A stretch of 56,116 bases of DNA from a bacterium (GTDB taxonomy: Bacteria; UBA8248): assembly GCA_022828125.1 (NCBI GenBank), contig JAJEJD010000027.1, forward strand, positions 1 through 56,116, written 5' to 3'. A program made the position numbers and the translations under genes. Below, one piece after another: positions 7,780 to 15,300 of the stretch. The notes below the pieces were generated by a model, which was not told the origin of the DNA, made no database searches, and saw nothing but the letters and a program-made list of their open reading frames with translations. Every line of letters begins with the position of its first letter. The stretch's first letter is position 1.

Positions 7780-9201
7780 ATGATTCATCGCTTTATCCCG
7801 TCGATACTTTTGATTTTGTCCATGAGTTTCGCTGCGCCTGCGCAGGCGAACCCGGGCATCGACTACATGCGAAAGATCGAAGGGGCGTTCACCCGGATCG
7901 CGCAGAGCGTAAAGCCGACGGTAGTGAGCATACAAGGGGAGAGAATCAAGGGAGCGGCGCAACAGGCGCCCCAATCCCCCCACCCGAACATACCGACCTT
8001 CTCTTCGGGCTCGGGCGTCATTATCGATCCGGCGGGATACATCCTCACGAACAACCACGTGGTCAGCAATACGCGCAGGCTGCGCGTGCGCCTTTGGGAT
8101 GAGTCCGCCCATTGGGCGAAAATCGTCGGCACGGATCGTTATACCGATCTCGCGCTCATCAAAATCGAGCCGCACCGCAAGCTCCCCGTGGCGACGTTCG
8201 GAGACTCCGACAAGGTGAAGGTGGGGCAGTGGTCGATAGCCGTGGGCGATCCGTTCGGCATCACGAGGACGTTCACGGTGGGCGTGGTGAGCGGCATCGG
8301 GCGCAGCGGCGTCGGCGTCGCGCGCTATGAGTATTTCATCCAGACGGACGCCGCCATCAACCGGGGCAACAGCGGCGGGCCTCTGGTGAACATCGACGGC
8401 CAGGTCATCGGCATCAACACGGCGATCCCGGCGCCCGGCAGCGGCATCGGGTTCGCCATTCCCGTCAACATGGCGAAAGACGTCATCAAATACTTAAGAC
8501 GGAGCGGGAACTTCCCGCGCGGCTATCTGGGCGTGACCATCCAGCCGGTCAGCCAGGATATGGCCTACCTGCTGGGGCTCCCGAAAGCCAGGGGCGCGCT
8601 CGTGGGGGCGCTTCTCAAGGACGGGCCTGCCGAAGGAGCGGGCATCAGGATGGGGGACGTCATCGTCCGCCTCGGCGGTACGAGCGTCGTGGATACGAGC
8701 CACCTGCAAAGGCTCGTGGGCTGGACGCCGCCGGGAGACGACGTGGCCGTCGAAGTCGTGCGAAACGCCCGGAAAAAGAAATTCAAGGTCAAGCTGGTCC
8801 GCCTGCCCGAGCCGGAATCGACAAGTACTCTGGCGGGGAACACCAAGGTCGATGAGCCCGAGACCAGAAAAAGCTACGGCGTGGCGCTCGAGAACCTGAC
8901 CGATGATTTGAGAGAGAAAAACAACCTGACAACCGACGGCGGCGTATATATCAGCAGTGTGGAGGAGGGCAGCAGGGCCTATTACGACGGCTTGCGCGAG
9001 GGTATGGTGATACGCGGGCTGACGTATCGGCTGCCCGGAAACGGGAAAACGCCCGTCCGCGTCTCGATCGAAAAACTCGAAGACGTCGAAGCGTTGCTGA
9101 AAAAAATCCCGGCGGGAACGAACGTCCTGGGCCAGGTCGTGCGCGGGACGGACCGCGGGGAGCGGACTTTTTTCACCGTGCTTCATGGTTTCAAACGCTA
9201 A
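7780..9201 (+). CDS. HtrA/DegP-like periplasmic serine protease with two PDZ domains
   Basis: A protein of 473 residues starting at ATG 7780, which has GGGGG upstream and gives a clean signal peptide (hydrophobic residues 5-19, cleavage after AQA). The chymotrypsin-fold domain carries the full triad: His93 in TNNHVV, Asp123 in YTDLALIK and Ser198 in GNSGGPL. A first PDZ domain follows from about residue 240 (GYLGVTIQPVSQD) and a second from about 360 (GVALENLTDDLRE). It degrades or refolds damaged envelope proteins. An adjacent DUF3179 gene starts 30 bp downstream, so the two may share a transcript. Confidence 0.93.
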   Translation: MIHRFIPSILLILSMSFAAPAQANPGIDYMRKIEGAFTRIAQSVKPTVVSIQGERIKGAAQQAPQSPHPNIPTFSSGSGVIIDPAGYILTNNHVVSNTRRLRVRLWDESAHWAKIVGTDRYTDLALIKIEPHRKLPVATFGDSDKVKVGQWSIAVGDPFGITRTFTVGVVSGIGRSGVGVARYEYFIQTDAAINRGNSGGPLVNIDGQVIGINTAIPAPGSGIGFAIPVNMAKDVIKYLRRSGNFPRGYLGVTIQPVSQDMAYLLGLPKARGALVGALLKDGPAEGAGIRMGDVIVRLGGTSVVDTSHLQRLVGWTPPGDDVAVEVVRNARKKKFKVKLVRLPEPESTSTLAGNTKVDEPETRKSYGVALENLTDDLREKNNLTTDGGVYISSVEEGSRAYYDGLREGMVIRGLTYRLPGNGKTPVRVSIEKLEDVEALLKKIPAGTNVLGQVVRGTDRGERTFFTVLHGFKR

Positions 9202-9231
9202 CGGTTCAGGCCGCCTGGGGAGAGCATTCTT

Positions 9232-10314
9232 ATGCCGCGGATGAACAGCTTTCTTTTCGCCCTGATTGTACTTGCCTTTCCGGCTCTTTCGGGCGCGAGT
9301 CCCGAAACCGAGATCCGCACCCTGCTGCCCAAAGACGCCATCCCCGCCATCGACGCGCCCGAATACGTCGGCGCGAAGGATGCGGACGGCTTCATGCGAC
9401 CCGACGAGATGGTCATCGGGATCAACATCAAGGGAGACAAGCGGGCCTATTCCGTCCCCCTGCTCAGTTCGCACGAGATCGTGAACGACGTCGTGGGCGG
9501 GAGCGCCGTCTCCGTCACCTGGTGACCGCTCTGCTACACGGCCATCGTGTATGACCGTAACCTGGGGGACAAGAAACTCTCTTTCGGCGTTTCGGGGAAA
9601 CTCTGGAAAAACGTGCTCATCATGTACGACCGCCAGACGGACACGCTCTGGAGCCACCTGACGGGGGAGGGCCTCATCGGACCGCTGAAGGGGGAGCGCC
9701 TGGGGACGTTCCCCGCCGCCATGATGCGCTATTCCGAATGGAAGCAGCTCTATCCCGACACCCTGGTGCTGAAAAAAAAGCTGAAAGGCATGGGGGGCGC
9801 CTTCCGAAGCCCCTCGCGCGATCCGTATGAGGGCTATTACTACAGCGCCCAGACCGGCGTGATCCCCGAGAAATACCGGGACAAGCGCTTGCACCCCAAA
9901 ACCCTGCTGGTCGGCCTTGCGCTCGATTCCCCGAAAGAGAAGGGCGAGCAGGTCGCCAAGGTCTATCCCTTCGCCGACCTGAACCGCGCGGGCGTCGTGA
10001 ACGACCGCTTCGCCGGGCGCGACGTTCTCGTCACCTACTGCGAGGGCGCGGGCACGGGCGTCGTTTTCGATCGCGTCCTGAAGGGCGAGGCGCTTGAGTT
10101 CGAGCTCATCACGAGCAAGGGCGCAAAGGGCGCCGCGGCCTGCAGGTTCATGAAGGACAAGAAAACGGGTTCGCGCTGGCAGCGCCTGACCGGCCTGGCC
10201 GTGGACGGGCCGCTTGCGGGCGCGAGGTTGAACCAGCTATCCACGACGCTCGCGTTCTGGTTCGGCTGGAAGGATTATTTTCCCAAAAGCGTGATCTACC
10301 GCCACCCGAAATAA
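9232..10314 (+). CDS. DUF3179 protein with an in-frame TGA at a conserved Cys position (candidate selenoprotein)
   Basis: Read through one TGA (9523-9525), this frame gives 360 residues of a secreted DUF3179 protein. It has a signal peptide (residues 5-22), AIPAIDAPEYV, VIGINIKGDKRAYSV, then VTW-[TGA]-PLCYTAIVYDR, FGVSGKLWKNVLIMYDRQT and TLWSHLTGEGLIGPLKG. The family normally has VT(W/Y)CPLC here, so TGA at codon 98 replaces the first Cys of a C-P-L-C motif, giving U-P-L-C. The frame continues intact for 262 codons with normal family sequence. Either the TGA encodes selenocysteine or the gene suffered a single TGC-to-TGA nonsense change. Sequence quality across the rest of the gene argues against general decay. 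Biochemical function of DUF3179 is unknown to me. GGGGAGAG precedes the ATG. Confidence 0.75.
9523..9551 (+). promoter_or_regulatory. Candidate bacterial SECIS element after the in-frame TGA
   Basis: After TGA (9523-9525) and 9 nt, TACACG (9535-9540) pairs perfectly with CGTGTA (9546-9551) around a 5-nt loop GCCAT. Bacterial SECIS hairpins typically have a short stem, a small apical loop with G in the first or second position, and a loop roughly 16-37 nt after UGA. Here the loop begins with G and lies 15 nt after the TGA, at the near edge of that range. The hairpin lies inside coding sequence, as expected for bacteria. Confidence 0.5.
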
Positions 10315-10383
10315 GCGGATGGATTTGAGTCTATCAATTGGAATCTTGGGGGGTTGTTGAAAAAGCCCTCCTCCTCAGGGGAT

Positions 10384-10577
10384 AAAGGCAACCCCCCCTA
10401 CCCCCCCTTGTCAGGGGGGTATAAAAAGGCGAAGCCCGCCGCCGATAGAGGGGTTTTTGTTTGTTTTTTCTTGCTCCTCTTGTCAGGGGGGTAAAAAAGG
10501 CGATGCGCCCCCGACGGGCCGAGAGGTTTTGCTTTTTCTTGCCCCCCTGACAAGGGGGGGTAGGGGGGGTTGCCTTT
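10384..10577. repeat. MITE-like palindromic element, copy B (composite)
   Basis: The same terminal repeats as copy A (AAAGGCAACCCCCCC ... GGGGGGGTTGCCTTT) bound a longer 194-bp element. The interior contains the GTCAGGGGGGTA-AAAAAGGCGA block twice (about 10420-10431 and 10482-10503) and two TTTTTCTTG arms. It therefore looks like one and a half copies, or one copy inserted in another. It fills most of the 435-bp gap before lgt. The rest of that gap holds a GTTGTTGAAAAAGCC boundary motif (about 10353) and a palindromic stretch TAGGTCGGACATATATGTCC (about 10689). Confidence 0.8.
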
Positions 10578-10749
10578 GATTTGTGTAGGGGTCGCATACA
10601 TGCGACCCTCCCCGGCCGGAACACGGGGCGTCCGTATCCCCCGCGGTCGACGGTGCAGCCCATGTCGGCGGAAAGACCGGGTCGCATGTAGGTCGGACAT
10701 ATATGTCCGACCTACACACTCCACCTTCGTCTGGTAAGGAATCGAGAAT

Positions 10750-11520
10750 TTGAGCCCCGTCATATTCGAAATCGGCCCCTTCGCGCTGCGCTGGTACGGA
10801 CTCATGTACGTCGCCGCCGTGCTGGGGGGTGTCTGGCTGGTGCGGAGGGAAGCCGCGCGCAAGGGAATGCCCATCACGCCCGATGAGGTGATGAACTTCG
10901 GCCTCCTCGTCATGTTCGCCGGCATCCTGGGCGGGAGAGCCTATTACGTTCTCTTCAACTGGGAGTTTTACCGGACCGCCTTGTGGGAGGTCTTCGCCGT
11001 CTGGAAAGGGGGCCTCGCCATACACGGCGGCCTCGTCGGCGGCGTGCTGGCCGGTTATCTCTACCTGAGAAACCACGCCGTATCCACCTGGGAGTTCGCA
11101 GACGCGGTGGCGCCCGCCCTCATGCTCGGGCAGGTGTTCGGCCGCTTCGGCAACTTCATGAACGGCGATGCCCACGGCGTGCCGACCTCGATGCCCTGGG
11201 GCGTCGAGTTTCCGATGACATCCATCGCGGGCCGGGAGTTTCCCGGACAGGCGACGCACCCCGTGATGATCTACGAGCTTCTCCTGAACCTCCTCTGGTT
11301 CTTCATCTTAAGACGCTTGCGGCTCACGAACCACAAGCCGGGCTTCATCTTCTGCCTCTACTTCGTTCTCTATTCCCTGGGACGCGCCGCCGTGAGCGGC
11401 TTCCGCGCGGACAGTCTCTGGTTCGGCCCGGTACGGGCCGCCTATCTCGCCAGCGCGGTGCTCGTCCTGGTGTTCGGGGCGATCATCGTAAGGTGGCGGA
11501 TGTGGGAGCGGGAGGGGTAG
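10750..11520 (+). CDS. lgt: Phosphatidylglycerol-prolipoprotein diacylglyceryl transferase Lgt
   Basis: A protein of 256 residues with about seven membrane segments. It transfers a diacylglyceryl group from phosphatidylglycerol to the lipobox Cys of prolipoproteins, the first step of lipoprotein maturation at the inner membrane. The start is a TTG with AAGGA about 10 nt upstream and gives the usual opening (IGPFALRWYGLMYVAAVLGG). Key motifs are GGRAYYV, WKGGLAIHGGLVGGVLAG (about residues 82-99) and the Lgt signature GRFGNFMNGDAHG (about 133-145) with essential Arg, Asn and His. A substrate encoded nearby is the NlpD-like lipoprotein at the right end of the window. Confidence 0.95.
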   Translation: MSPVIFEIGPFALRWYGLMYVAAVLGGVWLVRREAARKGMPITPDEVMNFGLLVMFAGILGGRAYYVLFNWEFYRTALWEVFAVWKGGLAIHGGLVGGVLAGYLYLRNHAVSTWEFADAVAPALMLGQVFGRFGNFMNGDAHGVPTSMPWGVEFPMTSIAGREFPGQATHPVMIYELLLNLLWFFILRRLRLTNHKPGFIFCLYFVLYSLGRAAVSGFRADSLWFGPVRAAYLASAVLVLVFGAIIVRWRMWEREG

Positions 11521-11567
11521 GGGTTTTGGGAAATTGTTCGGTATATCGCCCACGTCGAATCGTCCGG

Positions 11568-11750
11568 TTGCAGCAGGCCGTGCACCGCATCAATCGACTT
11601 GATGAGAGGCTCGATAAAATAGACGAGCGACTATGCGCCGTCGAAAACAAGATCAGCAAAGCCATGGGCTGGGGAACGGCAATGTTTGTCTTGTTGGTTG
11701 TGATTCAAATTGTATTGAAATTCGCCAACATCTCAATTTCTATCGGCTAA
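11568..11750 (+). CDS. Small coiled-coil membrane protein, hypothetical
   Basis: About 60 residues: an amphipathic coiled coil with heptad Leu/Ile (INRLDERLDKIDERLCAVENKI) followed by one membrane helix (TAMFVLLVVIQIVLKFA). This is a common layout for tiny inner-membrane proteins. The frame is open upstream and overlaps lgt in another phase, so the start is uncertain: TTG at 11568 or at 11526, neither with a strong ribosome site. Physical features argue that it is real, but function is unknown. Confidence 0.4.
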   Translation: MQQAVHRINRLDERLDKIDERLCAVENKISKAMGWGTAMFVLLVVIQIVLKFANISISIG

Positions 11751-11868
11751 ACCGCAATTTCTGCCGAGCATATTCGAGGCATTCCCTGAGAAAGCCGGAT
11801 TCGCCGGCAAATGGATAAAAATTTTCAGGTCCGGGCAAGATTCCTGCGGGATGAAAGATTCTCGAACC

Positions 11869-12403
11869 GTAGGGACAACCCTCCGTGGTTGTCCTTTTTC
11901 AGGATGAATACAACCAGGACTGGCGCGGGGGTCTGCGCCTATGGGACCCAATCCCCTCGCCCCCTCATCCTTCGATACGGCGCTTGCGCGCCTACTCAGG
12001 ATGAGGCTTTGTGGCCGTCTACACCTCCGCCCGGTTTCAGGTTTTGGCCGTCATTCCGGCGAAAGCCGGAATCCATTTTCGCCTTTGCCTTTTCGCCTCC
12101 TCGTTCGGACGTCTTTACTCCCGGGCGGGGAGAATCAGAATCGAACACAAAAACGAAAGGCGAATTCTCTGAATTCTGCATCTGGACGCCGCGCAACAAC
12201 AAGGTCGTGCCCCCTGCCGGTGAAAAGTCAAAATGGATTCCGGCTTTCGCCGGAATGACGGCGGTGGTCAGTTCCGACCAAGGATGACTTTTCAACAACC
12301 TCCTCAAGGGGGGAGTGAAAGAACCTCGTAAATTGGGTAGGGACAACCCCCTGTGGTTGTCCTTGTTCAGCAATCAGGACAGGCACAGGGGCCTGTCCCT
12401 GCG
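11869..12403. repeat. Mosaic of three short palindromic repeat families between lgt and the cyclase gene
   Basis: This stretch of the 790-bp gap contains: GTAGGGACAACCCTCCGTGG-TTGTCC (11869-11896) and a double version at 12337-12403; a CTCATCCTTCGATACGGCGC ... CTACTCAGGATGAG unit (11964-12005); and CATTCCGGCGAAAGCCGGAATCC (12052-12074) with its reverse complement (12235-12257), so those two bracket an inner segment. CTTTTCAACAACC, a recurring boundary motif, is at 12288. No gene is supported here. Confidence 0.75.
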
Positions 12404-12537
12404 AAGTTCGGCAAATCCCGCTTCAAAATGGAAATTTTTCACCTAGTCCCGGGAGATTTATCGAACATTTTTGGGTAAGATTCCGCAAATTTCCCTTTTT
12501 CAACCCATCACCCGAGTCACGAATGGAGAGCAAAGAC

Positions 12538-13254
12538 ATGGCAATTCGCATCGTGGATTTATCGCAGGAGATTTATGACGGCATGCCCGTATACCCCGGC
12601 CACCAGCGGACGGGGGTTTTCCCCAACAAGACGCACGCGGAGACGGCCAAGGCGTATGCGAATTCGCCCTCGGGCCATACCTCGACGACGAACTGCCTCG
12701 TCATGAGCGACCACGGCCCCACGCACGTGGACGCCTTCTACCACATCGACAAGGACGGGGAGACCATCGAAGAACTCGGCCTCGAGTGGTTCTACAACGA
12801 GGCGATTTGCCTGGATCTCTCGAAATTCTGCAACACCGAGGACTGGATGGAGCCTGCCGACCTGGAAGAGGCGTGTGCGAAGGCGGACCTGGAAGTGCCG
12901 GACAAGGGAACCGTGCTCATCTGGACGGGCCACTACGAGGCGAACTACGGCGGCGATTTTCATGACTGGCTTCACGTCTACCCGGGCCTCTCCGAGGCCG
13001 CGATGAACTGGCTCGCGGACCGAGGCTGCATCAACGTGGGTATCGATTCGCCGAGCGTCGATTCCTCCCAGGCCTTCCGCGACAAGGGCTACTGGGCGCA
13101 TAAAGTCTGCCGGGAGCGCAAGGTGCTGAACGTGGAGAATCTGGGGAACCTGAAAGAGGTGGTGAACACGAGGTTCTTCTTCTCGTGCCTGCCGCTCAAG
13201 ATTCGAGGCGGCACCGGCTCTCCCGTGCGCGCCGTGGCGATTTATCACGAGTAG
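12538..13254 (+). CDS. Cyclase-family metal-dependent hydrolase (kynurenine formamidase-like)
   Basis: A protein of 238 residues starting at ATG 12538, which has GGAG 9 nt upstream; an in-frame ATG at 12523 lacks this. The family metal site is clear: DLSQEIYDGMPVYPG at the N-terminus, then MSDHGPTHVDAFYH (the H-G-x-x-H-x-D-x-x-x-H motif) near residue 60, and later WTGHYEANYGG and the paired aspartate region GIDSPSVDSS. Members hydrolyse amides, lactones or cyclic substrates with Zn or Mn. The exact substrate is not readable. It lies upstream of the catabolic operon but is separated from it by 858 bp of repeats. Confidence 0.85.
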   Translation: MAIRIVDLSQEIYDGMPVYPGHQRTGVFPNKTHAETAKAYANSPSGHTSTTNCLVMSDHGPTHVDAFYHIDKDGETIEELGLEWFYNEAICLDLSKFCNTEDWMEPADLEEACAKADLEVPDKGTVLIWTGHYEANYGGDFHDWLHVYPGLSEAAMNWLADRGCINVGIDSPSVDSSQAFRDKGYWAHKVCRERKVLNVENLGNLKEVVNTRFFFSCLPLKIRGGTGSPVRAVAIYHE

Positions 13255-13328
13255 GGGAAATCCAGGCTGGAGGGGGGCCGTTGAAAAAGCCCCGTCTACG
13301 CCCCCCGCAAACCGCCAACGCCTTTTTC

Positions 13329-13443
13329 CTCACCCTGAGTAGTCGCCGAAGGCGACGTATCGAAGGGCGAGAGGAGTCGAACGCCTCGCGCCGGGCAAAA
13401 GGGCATCCTTCGATACGCGGCTCCGCCGCTACTCAGGATGAGG
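13329..13443. repeat. Inverted pair of CTCACCCTGAGTAG / CTACTCAGGATGAG repeat units
   Basis: One unit CACCCTGAGTAGTCGCCGAA-GGCGACGTATCGAAGGG (13329-13366) faces a second CATCCTTCGATACGCGGCTC-CGCCGCTACTCAGGATGAG (13404-13442). Each has an inner small palindrome, and the two are inverted. The same family recurs at 11964, 40605, 50397 and 53433. It is an intergenic repeat of the kind spread in many proteobacterial genomes. Confidence 0.75.
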
Positions 13444-13559
13444 CGGAGAGAGGTTTTTCAACGGCCCTTGTCAGGGGGGTAGAGGCGATGTCCCCCTGCG
13501 AGGTTTTTACAACAAGCCCTCATCAGCCAGATTTGACCCCACGAATCGGAGCGAACCGC

Positions 13560-13910
13560 GCATTTCCCCGCATTTGAGAGGATTCTACCACTGCGGCGCT
13601 GCGCTATCCTCCGGGCGCGCGTCGGTGAAGCGGAAGCGGCGGGCAGGGAATTTTCAGGAGGCGTTTCGGGATGGAGAAAGGCGCTCAGGAGATGAAATCC
13701 CCTCATCCGGCCGCGGAATCGCCGGATTTTGCAATACTGAATAATTCGATAAATATCGATAAATTTCCGAAAATGTTTGAGGGTGAAACTAACTCAACAT
13801 TGCAAAATATAACATATCCTAATGGGCATAATTTAATGTAATACATTAGATAATTATAGAAATTTATCGAATTAAAAAAGTTTTCCGGACCACGCATTTC
13901 CCCGCATTTG
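13560..13910. repeat. AT-rich segment framed by GCATTTCCCCGCATTTG repeats
   Basis: Two identical copies of GCATTTCCCCGCATTTG (13560-13576 and 13894-13910) frame a block whose centre (about 13735-13880) is strikingly AT-rich. It contains CGATAAATATCGATAAAT (about 13750) and an AATTTATCGAATT arm (about 13861). A related arrangement occurs at 40070-40250. No convincing gene is present: the only open frame here is low-complexity. I see no DnaA boxes. Confidence 0.6.
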
Positions 13911-14112
13911 GGCGCATCCAAAGCCTCCCCCCTCAGCGCATCCACTCTCCGTCTCGGCGGGTTGTCTCCCGCAGAACATCAACCACGATTCCCGATTGCG
14001 CCCGCAGGTGCGAGGGGATAATATCAGGCGCGAAACGATACCTTGAACGGCGACTTGGCGCGGGCGCAGCGGCGCATGGCGGGCGGCCCGGCTCACCAGA
14101 CAGAGGACGAAA

Positions 14113-15288
14113 ATGGACTTCACACTCACTCCCGAACAGGTTGAACTCCAGAAGAGGGCGCACGACTTCGCCGCGCAGGAAATCCGCCCCGTCGCGGCGG
14201 CTCTGGATAAAGAACCCGACCCGATGAAGCGCTTTCCCTGGGACGTGCTGGAGAAGGGGAGTAAACTGGGTTTAAGGACACTCGCGCTTCCAGAAGAGTT
14301 GGGGGGCGGGGGCTGCGACATCCTCACGCTTTGCCTCGTGGGCGAGGAACTCGCCTGGGGCGATCTGGGCACGGCGGTCACCTTCGATCAGACCTGGAAG
14401 ATTTCTCACCTGTTCGAAAAGCTCACGAATCAAGCCCAGAAAGAGCGTTACCTGAAAGCATTTCTGGAGGACCACCACTTCCACCTGGCCGTCGGTATGA
14501 CGGAGGAAACCGGCGGAACGGACAACATCATCCCCTACGACAGCCCCGACGCCGGCGTTCGGACGACCGCCGTGCGCGACGGAGACCACTGGATAGCCAA
14601 CGGCAAGAAGCGATACATCAGCAACGGCGGGATCGCCAAGCTCTGCATCGTAGCCATGAGAACCGATACGACGAAGGGTGTATCCGAAGGAATGACGTAT
14701 TTCATCATCACGCCGGACATGGAAGGTTTTCGCTACGGGAAGATTCACGACAAGATGGGACAGCGGCTCTCACTGAACGCGGAGTTGATTTTCGAGAATT
14801 GCAGGGTTCCGGAAGAAAACCGCGTTTCGGAAGTGAACCGCGCCACGGAAGCGCGCCGCATGTTCGTTCCGGGCTCGAACATCGAAGCCGCCGCCACCGT
14901 TCTCGGCACCGCCAGAGCGGCCTATGAGGACGCCCTGGCGCACGCCCGGAGCCGGATTCAGGGGGGAAAGCCGATCATCGAGCATCAGGCGGTAGGCTTC
15001 ATGCTGGCGGATTGTTTCGCCGAGTATGAAGCGAGCAGGCGGTTGCTTCACTACGCCGCCTGGACGGCGGGTCAAAAGGACCTGTATGACCCCAAAATGG
15101 GTTTCATGACCAAGTGTTTCGTGTCCGAATCTTCATACCGAATCGCTACGCACGCACTGGAAGTATGGGGCGGCACCGGTTACATGACGGATGCGCCGAT
15201 GGAGAAATACCTGAGAGATGTGACCAGCTTCTTGCACTCCGACGGAACGAACCAGGCCATGCGTATTCGCTCGATGAAATTTTTATAA
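14113..15288 (+). CDS. Acyl-CoA dehydrogenase family protein
   Basis: A protein of 391 residues with the three-domain acyl-CoA dehydrogenase layout: an N-terminal helical domain (LTPEQVELQKRAHDFAAQEI), a middle FAD-contacting strand region (AVGMTEETGGTDN near residue 122; ANGKKRYISNGGIA near 160) and a C-terminal helical domain (RIQGGKPIIEHQAVGFMLAD; EVWGGTGYMTDAPMEKYLRD). It oxidises an acyl-CoA at C2-C3 and passes electrons to ETF. At the position where many members have the catalytic Glu in Y-E-G-T, this one has S-D-G-T near the C-terminus. It is first in a five-gene operon, with the next gene 12 bp downstream. Confidence 0.9.
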   Translation: MDFTLTPEQVELQKRAHDFAAQEIRPVAAALDKEPDPMKRFPWDVLEKGSKLGLRTLALPEELGGGGCDILTLCLVGEELAWGDLGTAVTFDQTWKISHLFEKLTNQAQKERYLKAFLEDHHFHLAVGMTEETGGTDNIIPYDSPDAGVRTTAVRDGDHWIANGKKRYISNGGIAKLCIVAMRTDTTKGVSEGMTYFIITPDMEGFRYGKIHDKMGQRLSLNAELIFENCRVPEENRVSEVNRATEARRMFVPGSNIEAAATVLGTARAAYEDALAHARSRIQGGKPIIEHQAVGFMLADCFAEYEASRRLLHYAAWTAGQKDLYDPKMGFMTKCFVSESSYRIATHALEVWGGTGYMTDAPMEKYLRDVTSFLHSDGTNQAMRIRSMKFL

Positions 15289-15300
15289 GCGAGAGATGAA

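Noticed and set aside
8494-9894. Long open frame (466 codons) on the minus strand
   Set aside because: Antisense to the HtrA-like and DUF3179 genes; no recognisable domains.
9526-10314. Separate gene starting at ATG 9550 after the TGA
   Set aside because: No ribosome site precedes it, it would lack the conserved PLC and the signal peptide, and the frame is the same as the upstream half of the same family.
13735-13880. AT-rich block considered as a replication origin
   Set aside because: No TTATCCACA-type DnaA boxes and no dnaA, dnaN, gidA or rep genes nearby.
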